Shown: in pieces, positions 28,767-37,489 of the stretch
Layout: every line of letters begins with the position of its first letter
Numbering within the stretch: position 1 is the first letter of the stretch
Source of the DNA: Campylobacterales bacterium
Lineage (GTDB): Bacteria > Campylobacterota > Campylobacteria > Campylobacterales > Sulfurimonadaceae
Reading direction: 5' to 3'
DNA: 45,208 nt
Assembly (NCBI GenBank): GCA_024280035.1
Contig: JAJRQV010000054.1
Coordinates: 1 to 45,208, forward strand
Position numbers and translations under genes: made by a program
Notes under the pieces: model-generated
Seen by the model: the letters and a program-made list of their open reading frames with translations, nothing else
Told to the model about the DNA's origin: nothing
Database searches by the model: none

Positions 28767-29723
28767 ATGAATCACGGAAAAAGAGTTGGTATTGTTGGCG
28801 CAGGTTTTGTTGGATCAACGGTAGCGTATTCACTTGCAATGCAAGGTGCTTGTCATGAAATTATTTTAAGAGATAACAAGATTGAAATTGCAAAGAGTAA
28901 GGCTTTAGATATGTCTCAAGCTGCATCTGCAGTCCGTTCTCACACCGTTGTATCAGTTGCTGAAGATATGTCTGAACTTACAAACTGTGATGTTGTTGTG
29001 GTAACAGCAGGTAGCCCCCGTCTTCTAGGTATGAGTCGTGATGATCTACTTATGATTAATGCAAAAATCACTAAAGAAGTACTTAGAGATATTGCAAAAT
29101 ACTCTCCAGATGCTATTGTTATTATGGTTTCTAACCCCCTTGATGCAATGACTTATGTTGCAATTAAAGAGTCTGGTTTTGATAGAAGTCGTGTTCTTGG
29201 AATGGCTGGAATTCTTGATTCTTCTAGAATGGCTTCATTTATTCAAGAAAAACTGGGTTATGGTGGAGGTCAAATTCGTGCATCTGTAATGGGTGGGCAT
29301 GGAGATGATATGGTACCACTTCCTCGTTATTCAACAGTTGCGGGTGTGCCTCTTACGGATGTACTTACCCATGCTGAAATTGATGAAATTGTTCAAAGAA
29401 CTCGTCAAGGTGGAGCAGAAATTGTTGCTCACCTTCAAACAGGTTCGGCTTATTACGCTCCAGGTAAGTCAACAGCGATTATGGTAGATGCTATCTTAAA
29501 AGATACCAAACAAATTCATCCATGTGCAGTACTGCTTGATGGTGAATATGGTTATTCTAACGTTGTTTCAGGTGTACCAATTATGATCGGTGCAAACGGT
29601 TGTGAAAAAATTATTGAAGTGACTTTAAATGATGTGGAAAAGAAAATGTTTAAAAAGTCAGTTGACTCAGTTCAATCTTTAATAGATACACTGAATGAAA
29701 ATAATTTTTTTGAAGGAAACTAA
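28767..29723 (+). CDS. mdh: malate dehydrogenase
   Basis: A 318-residue NAD-dependent malate dehydrogenase of the LDH-like type. The Rossmann motif is [18 protein letters not shown]. The substrate loop contains [14 protein letters not shown] with the arginines that favour malate over lactate. [11 protein letters not shown], the Asp in GILDSSR (about 151) and the catalytic His in [15 protein letters not shown] (about 178) are all in place. It interconverts malate and oxaloacetate. It is the first gene of the compact operon mdh-fumarase-sucCD-oor, with a strong TTAGGAG site; the next gene starts two bases after its stop. Confidence 0.95.
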   Translation: MNHGKRVGIVGAGFVGSTVAYSLAMQGACHEIILRDNKIEIAKSKALDMSQAASAVRSHTVVSVAEDMSELTNCDVVVVTAGSPRLLGMSRDDLLMINAKITKEVLRDIAKYSPDAIVIMVSNPLDAMTYVAIKESGFDRSRVLGMAGILDSSRMASFIQEKLGYGGGQIRASVMGGHGDDMVPLPRYSTVAGVPLTDVLTHAEIDEIVQRTRQGGAEIVAHLQTGSAYYAPGKSTAIMVDAILKDTKQIHPCAVLLDGEYGYSNVVSGVPIMIGANGCEKIIEVTLNDVEKKMFKKSVDSVQSLIDTLNENNFFEGN

Positions 29724-29725
29724 GC

Positions 29726-30577
29726 ATGCGTGAAATTGCATATGAAGAGATTGTAAAAAACGTTAGAGATATTATTGTTTATTCTGCGTCAAACCTTCCA
29801 GAAGATGCACTACAAGCAATGAAAGATGCTTATGAAAATGAGAAATCTCCTGTGAGTAAAGAGGTGCTTAAACAACTTCTTGAAAATGCAGATATTGCGA
29901 GTTCAGAAGCACGTCCTTTATGTCAGGATACGGGCTTAGCTGTGTTTTTTGTAAAAATTGGTGCTGATGTTAAGGTGGTTGGTGGGCTTTTAAAAGATGC
30001 TATTAATGAAGGTACTGAAAAAGGCTATGTTGAAGGTTATTTAAGAGCGTCTACTTGTGAACCTTTTTCTCGTGCGAACTTAAAAGATACGGTAGGGTAT
30101 AACCTACCTGCAATCATTCACTTATACATTGTTGAAGGTGATAAAATTGCGATTGAATACGCGGCTAAAGGTGGAGGTTCTGAGAATGTATCACGTGCCA
30201 GAGTTTTCCCTCCTGCTGCAGGTAAAGCGGGTGTAATCGAGTATGTTAAAGAGTGTATCTCTGATGCAGGTCCAAATCCTTGTCCTCCACTTACAGTTGG
30301 TGTTGGAATTGGTGGTACCTTTGAAAAAGCGGTTATCTCTTCTAAGCATGCATTGTTTAGAAATATCGGTTCAGTTAATGAAGACCCTGAAATGGCAGAG
30401 ATGGAAGTAGAAATTAAAGAAGTTTTAAACAAACTTGGAATTGGAACAATGGGTATGGGTGGAACAGAAACTGTTTTAGCTGTTCATATTGAGTCTAATC
30501 CTTGTCATATTGCTTCATTACCTGTTTCTGTGAATGTTCAGTGTCACTCTTCACGTCATACACATATCACGATATAA
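29726..30577 (+). CDS. class I fumarate hydratase, alpha subunit
   Basis: A 283-residue N-terminal (alpha) subunit of the two-subunit iron-sulfur fumarase or tartrate dehydratase type. The cluster cysteines expected in this family are visible: Cys in RPLCQDTGLAVFF, in RASTCEPFSR and in GPNPCPPLTVGVGIGGTFE. It hydrates fumarate to malate together with the beta subunit encoded next. Oxygen-sensitive 4Fe-4S fumarases of this split kind suit microaerobic or anaerobic life. The position between mdh and sucC supports fumarase over L-tartrate dehydratase, which has very similar sequence. Confidence 0.92.
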   Translation: MREIAYEEIVKNVRDIIVYSASNLPEDALQAMKDAYENEKSPVSKEVLKQLLENADIASSEARPLCQDTGLAVFFVKIGADVKVVGGLLKDAINEGTEKGYVEGYLRASTCEPFSRANLKDTVGYNLPAIIHLYIVEGDKIAIEYAAKGGGSENVSRARVFPPAAGKAGVIEYVKECISDAGPNPCPPLTVGVGIGGTFEKAVISSKHALFRNIGSVNEDPEMAEMEVEIKEVLNKLGIGTMGMGGTETVLAVHIESNPCHIASLPVSVNVQCHSSRHTHITI

Positions 30578-30587
30578 GGAAAAGAAG

Positions 30588-31145
30588 ATGAGTAAAACAT
30601 ACCATTTAACCACTCCACTTAGTGATGAAGATGTTTCAATGTTAAATAGTGGTGACATTGTTTATCTTAATGGAACGATTTATACCGCACGTGACGCGGC
30701 ACATAAAAGATTAGTTGACCTTCTTGATGCAGGAAAAGAACTTCCTTTTGATGTTAAGGGTGCCGTGATTTACTTTGTAGGTCCAACACCACCTAAACCC
30801 GGTGATCCCATTGGTTCAGCAGGTCCAACAACATCTTACCGTATGGACTCATACTCTCCAAGACTTATTGCTGAGGGTCTTAAGGGAATGATTGGTAAGG
30901 GTAAACGTAACAAAGATGTTACTGATGCATGTCAGAAACATAAGGCAGTCTATTTTGGTGCAACAGGTGGAGCAGGGGCTCTTCTTGGAAAACAAATTAA
31001 ATCTGCAGAAGTGATTGCATACGAAGAATTAGGCCCTGAAGCGGTAAGAAAACTAGAAGTAGTTGACTTTCCAGTAACTGTAATTAATGACACGTATGGT
31101 GAAGATCTTTATAAAATTGGTCGCTCACAATACGAAGTTAAATAA
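30588..31145 (+). CDS. class I fumarate hydratase, beta subunit
   Basis: A 185-residue C-terminal (beta) subunit. The ATG at 30588 has AAGGAAAAGAAG directly upstream; an earlier in-frame start would overlap the alpha gene by 44 bases and is unlikely. Family segments are LNGTIYTARDAAHKRL, FVGPTPPKPGDPIGSAGPTTSYRMD and GATGGAGALLGKQIKSAEVIAYEELGPEAVRKL. It pairs with the alpha subunit to form the active site around the 4Fe-4S cluster. Fused versions are one protein of about 500 residues; here the two halves total 468. Confidence 0.92.
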   Translation: MSKTYHLTTPLSDEDVSMLNSGDIVYLNGTIYTARDAAHKRLVDLLDAGKELPFDVKGAVIYFVGPTPPKPGDPIGSAGPTTSYRMDSYSPRLIAEGLKGMIGKGKRNKDVTDACQKHKAVYFGATGGAGALLGKQIKSAEVIAYEELGPEAVRKLEVVDFPVTVINDTYGEDLYKIGRSQYEVK

Positions 31146-31173
31146 AATTAAATCTAAAGACTAGGAGAAAGAT

Positions 31174-32346
31174 ATGAATGTTCATGAATATCAAGCAAAA
31201 CAGATTTTTGCTGAATATGGTGTACCTACACCAAAAGGTATTATGGTTGAAAGCGTAGACGCTGCTGTTGAAGCTGCAAAAGAACTTGGTGGTCCAATTT
31301 GGGTTGTTAAAGCTCAAATTCATGCGGGTGGACGTGGTCTAGGTGGGGGTGTTAAACTAGCTAAAACTTTAGATGAAGTAAGAGAACTTGCAGATGAAAT
31401 TCTTGGAATGACTCTTGTAACGCACCAAACTACTGCTGAGGGTAAATTGGTTCAAAAGCTTTACATTGAAGACGGTGCTGATATTAAAGATGAGTTCTAT
31501 CTTTCTGTTGTTTTAGACAGAAAATTAGAAATGCCTCTAATTATGGCATCTACTGAGGGTGGAATGAACATTGAAGATGTTGCTGAAAATACTCCAGAAA
31601 AAATTATTACAATTGCTGTTGACCCGGCTATCGGTTTTCAGGGTTTTCATGGTCGTGAGTTAGCTTTTGGTCTTGGAATTACTGATAAGGGCGAGCAAAA
31701 AAATATTATCTCTTTTGCACAAAAACTTTTTAAACTTTACATGGAGAAAGATGCCGAGATGATTGAAATCAATCCTCTTGTTCGTACAGGTTCAGGTGAA
31801 TTTCTTGCATTAGATGGAAAAATGGGATTTGATAATTCTGCTCTTGGACGTCAACCAGAAATCTTAGCTATGCGTGATTTAACCGAAGAAGATGAGGATG
31901 AAGTTGAAGCAGCTAAATATGGTCTTTCTTATGTTGCACTTGATGGTGAAATTGGTTGTATGGTAAATGGTGCTGGTCTTGCGATGGGTACTATGGATAC
32001 AATTAATTATATGGGTGGAACACCTGCTAATTTCCTTGATGTTGGGGGTTCTGCTAATGCTGAAACTGTTGCTAAAGGTTTTGAGATTATTCTTAAAAAT
32101 CCAAAAGTTAAGGCAATTTTCGTAAATATCTTTGGTGGTATCGTTCGTTGTGATCGTATTGCTAATGGAATTATTGAAGCCACTAAACTTACAGATGTTA
32201 ATGTTCCAGTAATTGTTCGTCTTGATGGAACTAATGCACCAGAAGCTTCAGAAATTTTAAACAAAGCAAACATCTCTAACTTAATCGTTGCTAGCGATTT
32301 AGGTGATGGCGCAGCAAAAGCTGTAGCAGCAGCGAAAGGAAACTAA
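31174..32346 (+). CDS. sucC: succinyl-CoA synthetase, beta subunit (ADP-forming)
   Basis: A 390-residue ATP-grasp protein, the nucleotide- and succinate-binding subunit. Motifs: [19 protein letters not shown] at the N-terminus, [18 protein letters not shown] for nucleotide binding, EINPLVRTG, and the CoA-ligase part with [12 protein letters not shown] and [13 protein letters not shown]. It makes or uses succinyl-CoA, the substrate of the ferredoxin-dependent 2-oxoglutarate synthase encoded downstream. AGGAG precedes the ATG. The stop and the sucD start share one base (TAATG), which fits coupled 1:1 synthesis. Confidence 0.97.
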   Translation: MNVHEYQAKQIFAEYGVPTPKGIMVESVDAAVEAAKELGGPIWVVKAQIHAGGRGLGGGVKLAKTLDEVRELADEILGMTLVTHQTTAEGKLVQKLYIEDGADIKDEFYLSVVLDRKLEMPLIMASTEGGMNIEDVAENTPEKIITIAVDPAIGFQGFHGRELAFGLGITDKGEQKNIISFAQKLFKLYMEKDAEMIEINPLVRTGSGEFLALDGKMGFDNSALGRQPEILAMRDLTEEDEDEVEAAKYGLSYVALDGEIGCMVNGAGLAMGTMDTINYMGGTPANFLDVGGSANAETVAKGFEIILKNPKVKAIFVNIFGGIVRCDRIANGIIEATKLTDVNVPVIVRLDGTNAPEASEILNKANISNLIVASDLGDGAAKAVAAAKGN

Positions 32347-33221
32347 TGTCAATTTTAATTAACAAAGATACAAAAGTAATCGTTCAAGGTTTTACAGGTA
32401 AAGAGGGGTCTTTCCATGCTGAGCAATGTTTAGCTTACGGAACTAAAATTGTTGGTGGTGTTACACCTAACAAGGGTGGTCAAGAGCATTTAGGTCGGCC
32501 TGTATTTAATACGGTAGCTGAAGCCGTTAAATCTACTGGCGCTACAGTTTCTATGATTTTTGTTCCACCTGCATTTGTGGGTGATGCTGTAATGGAAGCT
32601 GCTGAAGCGGGGATTGATCTTGCTGTAATTATTACAGAAGGTGCTCCGGTTAAAGATATGCAAATGGCAAAAGCACATGCGACTAAACACGGTATGAAAA
32701 CACTTGGGCCAAACTGCCCAGGTATCATTACGGCAGAAGAGTGTAAAATTGGAATTATGCCAGGTTCGATTTTCAAAAAAGGTAATGTTGGTCTGATTTC
32801 TAAGTCAGGAACACTTACTTATGAAGGTACTAACCAAGTTTGTAATGAAGGTTTTGGTATTACTACCGCTGTTGGTATCGGTGGAGACCCAATTATTGGT
32901 CTTTCCTATAACCAACTTCTTCCAATGTTTGAAGCAGACCCTGAAACGGAATGTATCGTTATGATTGGTGAGATTGGTGGAGATCTTGAGATTCAAGCGG
33001 CTAAACTAATTAAAGAACAAATCACGAAACCTGTTGTTGCTTTTATTGCAGGTCAAACTGCTCCTAAGGGTAAAACAATGGGTCATGCTGGTGCAATTGT
33101 TTCTGGAAGTGCAGGAACGGCTAAAGAGAAAATGGAAGCACTAGAGGCAGCAGGCGTAACGGTTGTTGTTTCTCCAGCTGAAATTGGAAAAGCAGTAACA
33201 AAAGCGATGGCTAAAAAGTAG
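32346..33221 (+). CDS. sucD: succinyl-CoA synthetase, alpha subunit
   Basis: A 291-residue CoA-binding subunit. The N-terminal Rossmann CoA site [23 protein letters not shown] and the [20 protein letters not shown] segment are typical. The active-site histidine, phosphorylated during catalysis, is about His247 in [17 protein letters not shown]. With SucC it interconverts succinyl-CoA and succinate with nucleotide. Its TAG overlaps the GTG start of the next small gene by one base (TAGTG). Length equals that of the E. coli protein within a few residues. Confidence 0.97.
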   Translation: MSILINKDTKVIVQGFTGKEGSFHAEQCLAYGTKIVGGVTPNKGGQEHLGRPVFNTVAEAVKSTGATVSMIFVPPAFVGDAVMEAAEAGIDLAVIITEGAPVKDMQMAKAHATKHGMKTLGPNCPGIITAEECKIGIMPGSIFKKGNVGLISKSGTLTYEGTNQVCNEGFGITTAVGIGGDPIIGLSYNQLLPMFEADPETECIVMIGEIGGDLEIQAAKLIKEQITKPVVAFIAGQTAPKGKTMGHAGAIVSGSAGTAKEKMEALEAAGVTVVVSPAEIGKAVTKAMAKK

Positions 33222-33505
33222 TGATTAAAACTTTTGAGGTCAGTAACATCCGCTGTGGCGGATGTGCTTCAACGATTAAAAAAGCCCTCCTCGAAGAGGG
33301 TTTTGAGAATGTTGAAGTTGACCTCTCGTGTGAGCCTAGAAAGGTAGCAGTAGAGCTACTTGATGAAGCGTTAGAAGCACATTTAATTATGACTTTAAGA
33401 AAACTAGGCTATCCTCTTGCCAATGAAGCCGTTGGTAAGATGGATTCTGCTGGATTAAAAGCCAAGAGTTTTGTCTCTTGCGCGGTAGGAAAATTTAGTA
33501 TTTAA
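33221..33505 (+). CDS. heavy-metal-associated (HMA) domain protein
   Basis: A 94-residue protein starting with GTG, coupled to sucD by a one-base overlap. The first 65 residues are a ferredoxin-like HMA fold with the metal-binding IRCGGCASTIKKAL motif near the N-terminus and the usual beta-alpha-beta ending LRKLGYPL. A 25-residue tail with a lone cysteine (FVSCAVG) follows. Such proteins carry copper(I) or related soft metals. Sitting inside a TCA operon immediately before an iron-sulfur enzyme is unusual; a role in metal supply or protection there is a guess. Confidence 0.88.
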   Translation: MIKTFEVSNIRCGGCASTIKKALLEEGFENVEVDLSCEPRKVAVELLDEALEAHLIMTLRKLGYPLANEAVGKMDSAGLKAKSFVSCAVGKFSI

Positions 33506-33548
33506 AATGATGTGAAATTTTTCACATCTTAATTAAGAAGGAGAATGT

Positions 33549-33887
33549 ATGTTTAAAATGGAAAACCCTGGCGATCAGCCAGTATGGGTAAATACAGACA
33601 ACTGTAAAGCGTGTGATATCTGTGTATCAGTATGCCCTGCAGGTGTACTTGCTATGAAATATGAGACAAGCTCTACCTTAGGTGCAATGATTTCAATCGA
33701 GCATCCAGAGTCTTGTATTGGTTGTAATGACTGTGAACTTAATTGTCCAGACTTCGCTATTTACGTAGCAGATAAAAAAGAATTTAAAGCAGCTGGTCAC
33801 AGCTTTGCAAAACTTACTGATGAAGCGAAAGCACGTCAAGAAGTGATTGCTGCAAACAATTACTATGTTACAGAAGGAGCTAAATAA
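33549..33887 (+). CDS. oorD: 2-oxoglutarate:ferredoxin oxidoreductase, delta (ferredoxin) subunit
   Basis: A 112-residue protein with two 4Fe-4S clusters, seen as CKACDICVSVCPAG and CIGCNDCELNCPD. It is the electron-transfer subunit of the four-subunit OorDABC enzyme described in Campylobacter and Helicobacter. An AGAAGGAGAA site lies before the ATG. Its stop overlaps the oorA start by one base (TAATG). The DABC order matches the family. Confidence 0.94.
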   Translation: MFKMENPGDQPVWVNTDNCKACDICVSVCPAGVLAMKYETSSTLGAMISIEHPESCIGCNDCELNCPDFAIYVADKKEFKAAGHSFAKLTDEAKARQEVIAANNYYVTEGAK

Positions 33888-35023
33888 TGGCTACAAGAGA
33901 AATTATATCAACAGGTAATGAACTGGCTGCAATCGCAGCAGTTGATGCTGGATGTATGTTTTTTGGTGGGTATCCACTAACACCATCATCAGAAGTAATG
34001 CATGTTATTTCTGACCTTTTACCTAAAAAGGGCGGTGTGGCAATTCAGATGGAAGATGAGATCGGTGGTATCTGTGCAGTAATTGGTGCAGCTATGGTTG
34101 GTCAACGTGCATTAACTGCGACTTCAGGTCCAGGTATGTCACTAAAAGCTGAACAATTAGGTCTTGCTCAAATGGCAGAAGTACCTTTAGTTTGTGTTAA
34201 TGTTATGCGTGGTGGTCCATCAACTGGTCTTCCAACGCGTGTATCTCAGGGGGATATTCTTCAATCTAAAAACCCATCACATGGTGATTACAAATCAATC
34301 ACGTTTTGTGCAGGTTCTTTAGCTGAATGTTATACTGAAGTTGTTCGTGCATTTAATGTTGCGGATCGTTTCATGCAACCTGTAATCGTTTTACTAGATG
34401 AGACTATTGGTCACATGCACGGTAAGGCAATTCTTCCAACAGTTGAAGAAGTTGAAGCTGGAATCGTTCCTCGTAAAGTATTCGAAGGCGCACCAGAAGA
34501 TTACTTCCCATACCAATGTGAGCATGATGAGCCAGCGGTACTTAACCCAATGTATACAGGTTACCGTTACCACTTTACTGGTCTTCACCATGATAAAAAT
34601 GGTTTCCCAACTGAGGAAATTGAAACATGTCGTAAACTTATCCAACGTTTAGAAGATAAAGTTGCACTACACGAAGATGAAGTTGAATCTTATGAAGAGT
34701 TCATGATGGATGATGCAGAAGTAATGATTATTGCTTATGGTTCTGTTTCTCTTGCAGCTAAAGAATCAATTCGTCACTTACGTGCAGATGGTATTAAAGC
34801 GGGTCTATTCCGTCCTATTACAATTTGGCCTTCTCCAGCGGCGAAGATCAAAGAGTACACAGATAAAATTGCTAATGTAATTGTAGTTGAGCTTAATATT
34901 GGTCAATTCCACTCTGAAGTTCAACGTGCGTCTTCTAGATTAGACATTGAAGGTCTTTTCAAAGTTAATGGTCGTCCAATTTCTCCACATGAAATTGTAA
35001 GTAAAGTAAAAGAGGTATTCTAA
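33887..35023 (+). CDS. oorA: 2-oxoglutarate:ferredoxin oxidoreductase, alpha subunit
   Basis: A 378-residue pyrimidine-binding/core subunit of the 2-oxoacid:acceptor oxidoreductase superfamily. Segments include GCMFFGGYPLTPSSEVMHV, the EDEIGGICAVIGAAMVGQRALTATSGPG active-site strand and VPLVCVNVMRGGPSTGLPTR. It binds the pyrimidine part of thiamine diphosphate and the 2-oxoacid. With OorB it decarboxylates 2-oxoglutarate to succinyl-CoA, passing electrons to ferredoxin, or runs backward to fix CO2 in a reductive TCA cycle. Context (sucCD, icd) makes 2-oxoglutarate the substrate rather than pyruvate. Confidence 0.95.
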   Translation: MATREIISTGNELAAIAAVDAGCMFFGGYPLTPSSEVMHVISDLLPKKGGVAIQMEDEIGGICAVIGAAMVGQRALTATSGPGMSLKAEQLGLAQMAEVPLVCVNVMRGGPSTGLPTRVSQGDILQSKNPSHGDYKSITFCAGSLAECYTEVVRAFNVADRFMQPVIVLLDETIGHMHGKAILPTVEEVEAGIVPRKVFEGAPEDYFPYQCEHDEPAVLNPMYTGYRYHFTGLHHDKNGFPTEEIETCRKLIQRLEDKVALHEDEVESYEEFMMDDAEVMIIAYGSVSLAAKESIRHLRADGIKAGLFRPITIWPSPAAKIKEYTDKIANVIVVELNIGQFHSEVQRASSRLDIEGLFKVNGRPISPHEIVSKVKEVF

Positions 35024-35024
35024 C

Positions 35025-35882
35025 ATGGCATTTAATTATGATAAATATTTAAGACTAGAGAAAATGCCAACACTATGGTGTTGGGGTTGTGGTGATGGTG
35101 TAATTCTTAAGGCTTTTGTAAGAGCTGTTGAGAAGATGGGTCTAGATCAAAATGACGTTTGTGTTGTTTCTGGTATTGGTTGTTCAGGACGTTTTTCGTC
35201 TTATGTTGACTTTAATACAGTTCACACTACTCACGGACGTACTGTTGCTTATGCAACGGGTATTAAGTTAGCTAACCCAGATAAGATTGTTGTTTGTGTT
35301 GCTGGTGATGGTGATGCCCTTGCTATTGGTGGTAATCATACTATTCATGGTTGTCGTCGTAACATTGATATGACTATGATTGTTATTAATAACTTTATTT
35401 ATGGTCTTACTAATTCACAAACTTCTCCAACCACTCCTAAGGGTATGTGGACTGTTTCTCAAAAAGCGGGTAATATTGATCCAACTTTTGATACTTGTGA
35501 TTTAGCTATCGCTTCAGGTGCTTCATTTGTTGCACGTGAGACTATGCTTGATCCTAAGAAACTTGAAAAAGTTATGATTAAAGCAATGGAACACAAAGGT
35601 TTCTCAATGATGGAAGTTCTTTCGAACTGTCACATTAACCTTGGTCGTAAAAATAAAATGGTTTCAGCTATGGATAACTTGGACTGGATTGATTCTATTA
35701 CTACGCCTAAAAAGAAATATGATGCACTGTCTCCAGAAGAGCAACTTAATCTGTTCCCAACGGGTGTTATTAAACAAGATACAGAAGCAGACGAGTATTG
35801 TGATATGTATGCAGAGATTCAAAAAGTACATCAAGGTCTTCGTAAGCCAATTGGCGTAGATGACTTCGCTAAAAAAATATAA
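35025..35882 (+). CDS. oorB: 2-oxoglutarate:ferredoxin oxidoreductase, beta subunit
   Basis: A 285-residue thiamine-diphosphate subunit. The early CWGCGDGVILKAF and SGIGCSGRFSSY cysteines fit the family, and the cofactor motif is VCVAGDGDALAIGGNHTIHGCRRNIDMTMIVINN (read in two parts: GDGD, and NN about 28 residues later). TSPTTPKGMWT is the substrate loop. It begins one base after the oorA stop. The product is soluble and works in the OorDABC complex. Confidence 0.95.
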   Translation: MAFNYDKYLRLEKMPTLWCWGCGDGVILKAFVRAVEKMGLDQNDVCVVSGIGCSGRFSSYVDFNTVHTTHGRTVAYATGIKLANPDKIVVCVAGDGDALAIGGNHTIHGCRRNIDMTMIVINNFIYGLTNSQTSPTTPKGMWTVSQKAGNIDPTFDTCDLAIASGASFVARETMLDPKKLEKVMIKAMEHKGFSMMEVLSNCHINLGRKNKMVSAMDNLDWIDSITTPKKKYDALSPEEQLNLFPTGVIKQDTEADEYCDMYAEIQKVHQGLRKPIGVDDFAKKI

Positions 35883-35892
35883 GGAGAATACA

Positions 35893-36450
35893 ATGAGTAA
35901 AACATTAATGAGATTTACAGGTGTTGGTGGTCAAGGTGTTCTTCTTGCTGGTGAAATCTTTGCAGCTGCAAAGATTAAAACTGGTGGCGAAGGTCTTAAA
36001 ACAGCAACCTATACATCACAAGTACGTGGTGGACCAACAGTTGTTGATATTCAACTTGATGATCAAGAAATTTACTACCCATATGCAAATGATGGTGAAA
36101 TTGGTTTTATGCTTTCCGTTGCAAATGTATCTTATAACTCATTCAAAGATGGTGTTCAAAAAGGGGGAACAATTGTTGTTGATCCTAACCTTGTTCACCC
36201 AACGGATGAAGATAGAAAAACGTGGAATATCCATGAGATTCCAATTATTACTATTGCTAAAGAAGAGGTAGGAAATGTAATTACTCAATCAGTAGTTGCA
36301 CTTGCTACTGCAAATACTATGATGAATGCTATTGATAAAGATGTTCTTATTGATACAATGCTTTCTAAAGTACCTGCAAAGGTTCATGATGTAAATAAAA
36401 TTGCATATGAACTTGGTGAAAAATATGCTAAAGAAGCAATGGCTAAATAG
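35893..36450 (+). CDS. oorC: 2-oxoglutarate:ferredoxin oxidoreductase, gamma subunit
   Basis: A 185-residue subunit of the 2-oxoacid:acceptor oxidoreductase gamma family. The N-terminus LMRFTGVGGQGVLLAGEIFAAA is the family signature, followed by TSQVRGGPTVVDIQL. The ATG at 35893 follows the strong AAGGAGA site (35881-35887); an upstream in-frame start inside oorB is rejected. It closes the operon and is followed by a terminator hairpin. Confidence 0.94.
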   Translation: MSKTLMRFTGVGGQGVLLAGEIFAAAKIKTGGEGLKTATYTSQVRGGPTVVDIQLDDQEIYYPYANDGEIGFMLSVANVSYNSFKDGVQKGGTIVVDPNLVHPTDEDRKTWNIHEIPIITIAKEEVGNVITQSVVALATANTMMNAIDKDVLIDTMLSKVPAKVHDVNKIAYELGEKYAKEAMAK

Positions 36451-36462
36451 TTATTACTTTTT

Positions 36463-36530
36463 AAGAGGATTTTACTAAAGAAACATCGGACTCTGTCCGA
36501 GTATTTTCTTGGTTACTCCTCTTTCTTTTT
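36463..36530 (+). terminator. intrinsic terminator of the mdh-oor operon
   Basis: A long hairpin with outer stem AAGAGGA/TCCTCTT (36463-36469 with 36517-36523) and a perfect tip TCGGAC-TCT-GTCCGA (36486-36500), followed by TCTTTTTTATT. It begins 12 bases after the oorC stop. Confidence 0.8.
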
Positions 36531-36584
36531 TATTAAAGAGAATCTCCTTTATCTACAAACAAACTTCCCCTTATTTTTTTTCAG

Positions 36585-36590
36585 TATAAT
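36585..36590 (+). promoter_or_regulatory. -10 element for the 36619 gene
   Basis: TATAAT preceded by G and a T-rich tract, about 28 bases before the ATG at 36619. Confidence 0.45.
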
Positions 36591-36618
36591 TTTGAAAATT
36601 TTAATTAAAAGAACTATT

Positions 36619-37062
36619 ATGGATCCTAAAGATGTTTTATTTACAAGAAAATGGCTGACACGTAAAGAGATAGATACCAACTTAGACGGTGTTGAATATA
36701 TTGTTATGGCAGGTCCAACCTTAGACCAAGATGCAAGTACACCCATACATTTTACAATCTACCTTAACACACAAGAGAACTTACCTGATGAAATTATTGA
36801 GCAAGTGTTTAATAAGTTTGCTATGGAGTATAAGATTACAAAGGTGAGAGATATGGTAAGTGGGTTATATCCTGTTGCTTTTGCACTTAATGACAGAGAT
36901 ACTGCTATGCCAATGTTTTTGATGGGTGATAATGCTGAGAGTGGTGAGGTTGAATATACTCAAATGTACCTGTTTGACTTTGAAGGTAATGCCGAGGGTT
37001 TTAAGGAGTGTAAAACAGAGTCTAAAACAGGCTGGACTTACTCTTACGATTCAGATAGTTAA
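36619..37062 (+). CDS. hypothetical acidic protein
   Basis: A 147-residue soluble, acidic protein with no signal peptide, membrane segment or recognised domain. It is predicted to be mixed alpha/beta, with strands around EYIVMAGP and TIYLNTQ, a helix EIIEQVFNKFAMEY, and a tail ending TYSYDSDS. The ATG at 36619 is preferred over an upstream in-frame codon at 36592 because it follows the TATAAT at a sensible distance. A small hairpin GTAGA/TCTAC followed by ATTTTT at 37072-37091 may end its transcript. Confidence 0.75.
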   Translation: MDPKDVLFTRKWLTRKEIDTNLDGVEYIVMAGPTLDQDASTPIHFTIYLNTQENLPDEIIEQVFNKFAMEYKITKVRDMVSGLYPVAFALNDRDTAMPMFLMGDNAESGEVEYTQMYLFDFEGNAEGFKECKTESKTGWTYSYDSDS

Positions 37063-37071
37063 GTAAAACTG

Positions 37072-37091
37072 GTAGATTTCTCTACATTTTT
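37072..37091 (+). terminator. short hairpin with T tail
   Basis: GTAGA, four bases, TCTAC, then ATTTTT. It lies 10 bases after the stop of the small hypothetical gene. Confidence 0.45.
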
Positions 37092-37180
37092 AGCTAAATG
37101 AAAATGAATTTTGTCAATTCTGACATATTATACTATTAAAATATGGTAGAATAATTCCACTTAAATATAAGGGAATTAAT

Positions 37181-37387
37181 ATGACACATACAGGAAGAAT
37201 TACAAACGTTAAAAATTTAATAGGACTGAGCTGTTTTGGTAAGATTAAACCAGATGCAGGCGGAAGAGCTGTTTTTGTTAGTGCAGTAAACTGTGATGAG
37301 TTTAAAATTGAAGACGGTATGCATGTGGCTTATGAGCTAAAAAAAGGTACTAGAACTCACTTCGCGGTTAACGTTAGAGCAGCCTAA
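37181..37387 (+). CDS. divergent cold-shock-domain-like protein
   Basis: A 68-residue protein the size of CspA. Aligned by eye to the cold-shock fold, GRITNVKNLIGLSCFGKIKPDAGGRAVFVSAVNCDEFKIEDGMHVAYELKKG and AVNVRAA (read in short parts) follow the pattern GxVKWFNxxKGFGFIxPDxGGxDVFVHxSAI...L.EGQxVxFExxxGxxGPxAxNV. The RNA-binding motifs are altered: RNP1 KGFGFI becomes SCFGKI and RNP2 VFVHF becomes VFVSA, losing the stacking aromatics. A GGGA site and a TAGAAT box (37147-37152) precede it. It may bind something other than single-stranded RNA. The homology is my reading, not a database match. Confidence 0.6.
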   Translation: MTHTGRITNVKNLIGLSCFGKIKPDAGGRAVFVSAVNCDEFKIEDGMHVAYELKKGTRTHFAVNVRAA

Positions 37388-37392
37388 TTAAC

Positions 37393-37412
37393 AACTCCTC
37401 ACTCGAGGAGTT
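37393..37412 (+). terminator. hairpin after the cold-shock-like gene
   Basis: AACTCCTC and GAGGAGTT form a perfect 8-base stem around ACTC. The following bases (CTCATCTATCC) are only moderately T-rich. It starts 5 bases after the stop codon. Confidence 0.55.
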
Positions 37413-37477
37413 CTCATCTATCCTCCATTTAAAATCAACTTTTTCTCTATTTACTTTATAAACAACTAAAATTATCC

Positions 37478-37483
37478 TATAAT
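37478..37483 (+). promoter_or_regulatory. -10 element of rnpB
   Basis: Consensus TATAAT placed seven bases before the first base of the RNase P RNA terminal helix, so the predicted transcription start (about 37490) coincides with the RNA's 5' end. Confidence 0.7.
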
Positions 37484-37489
37484 TTCATA

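Noticed and set aside
28661-28858. 65-codon ORF running into mdh
   Set aside because: It overlaps the mdh start in another frame, lacks a ribosome binding site and covers hairpin-forming leader sequence.
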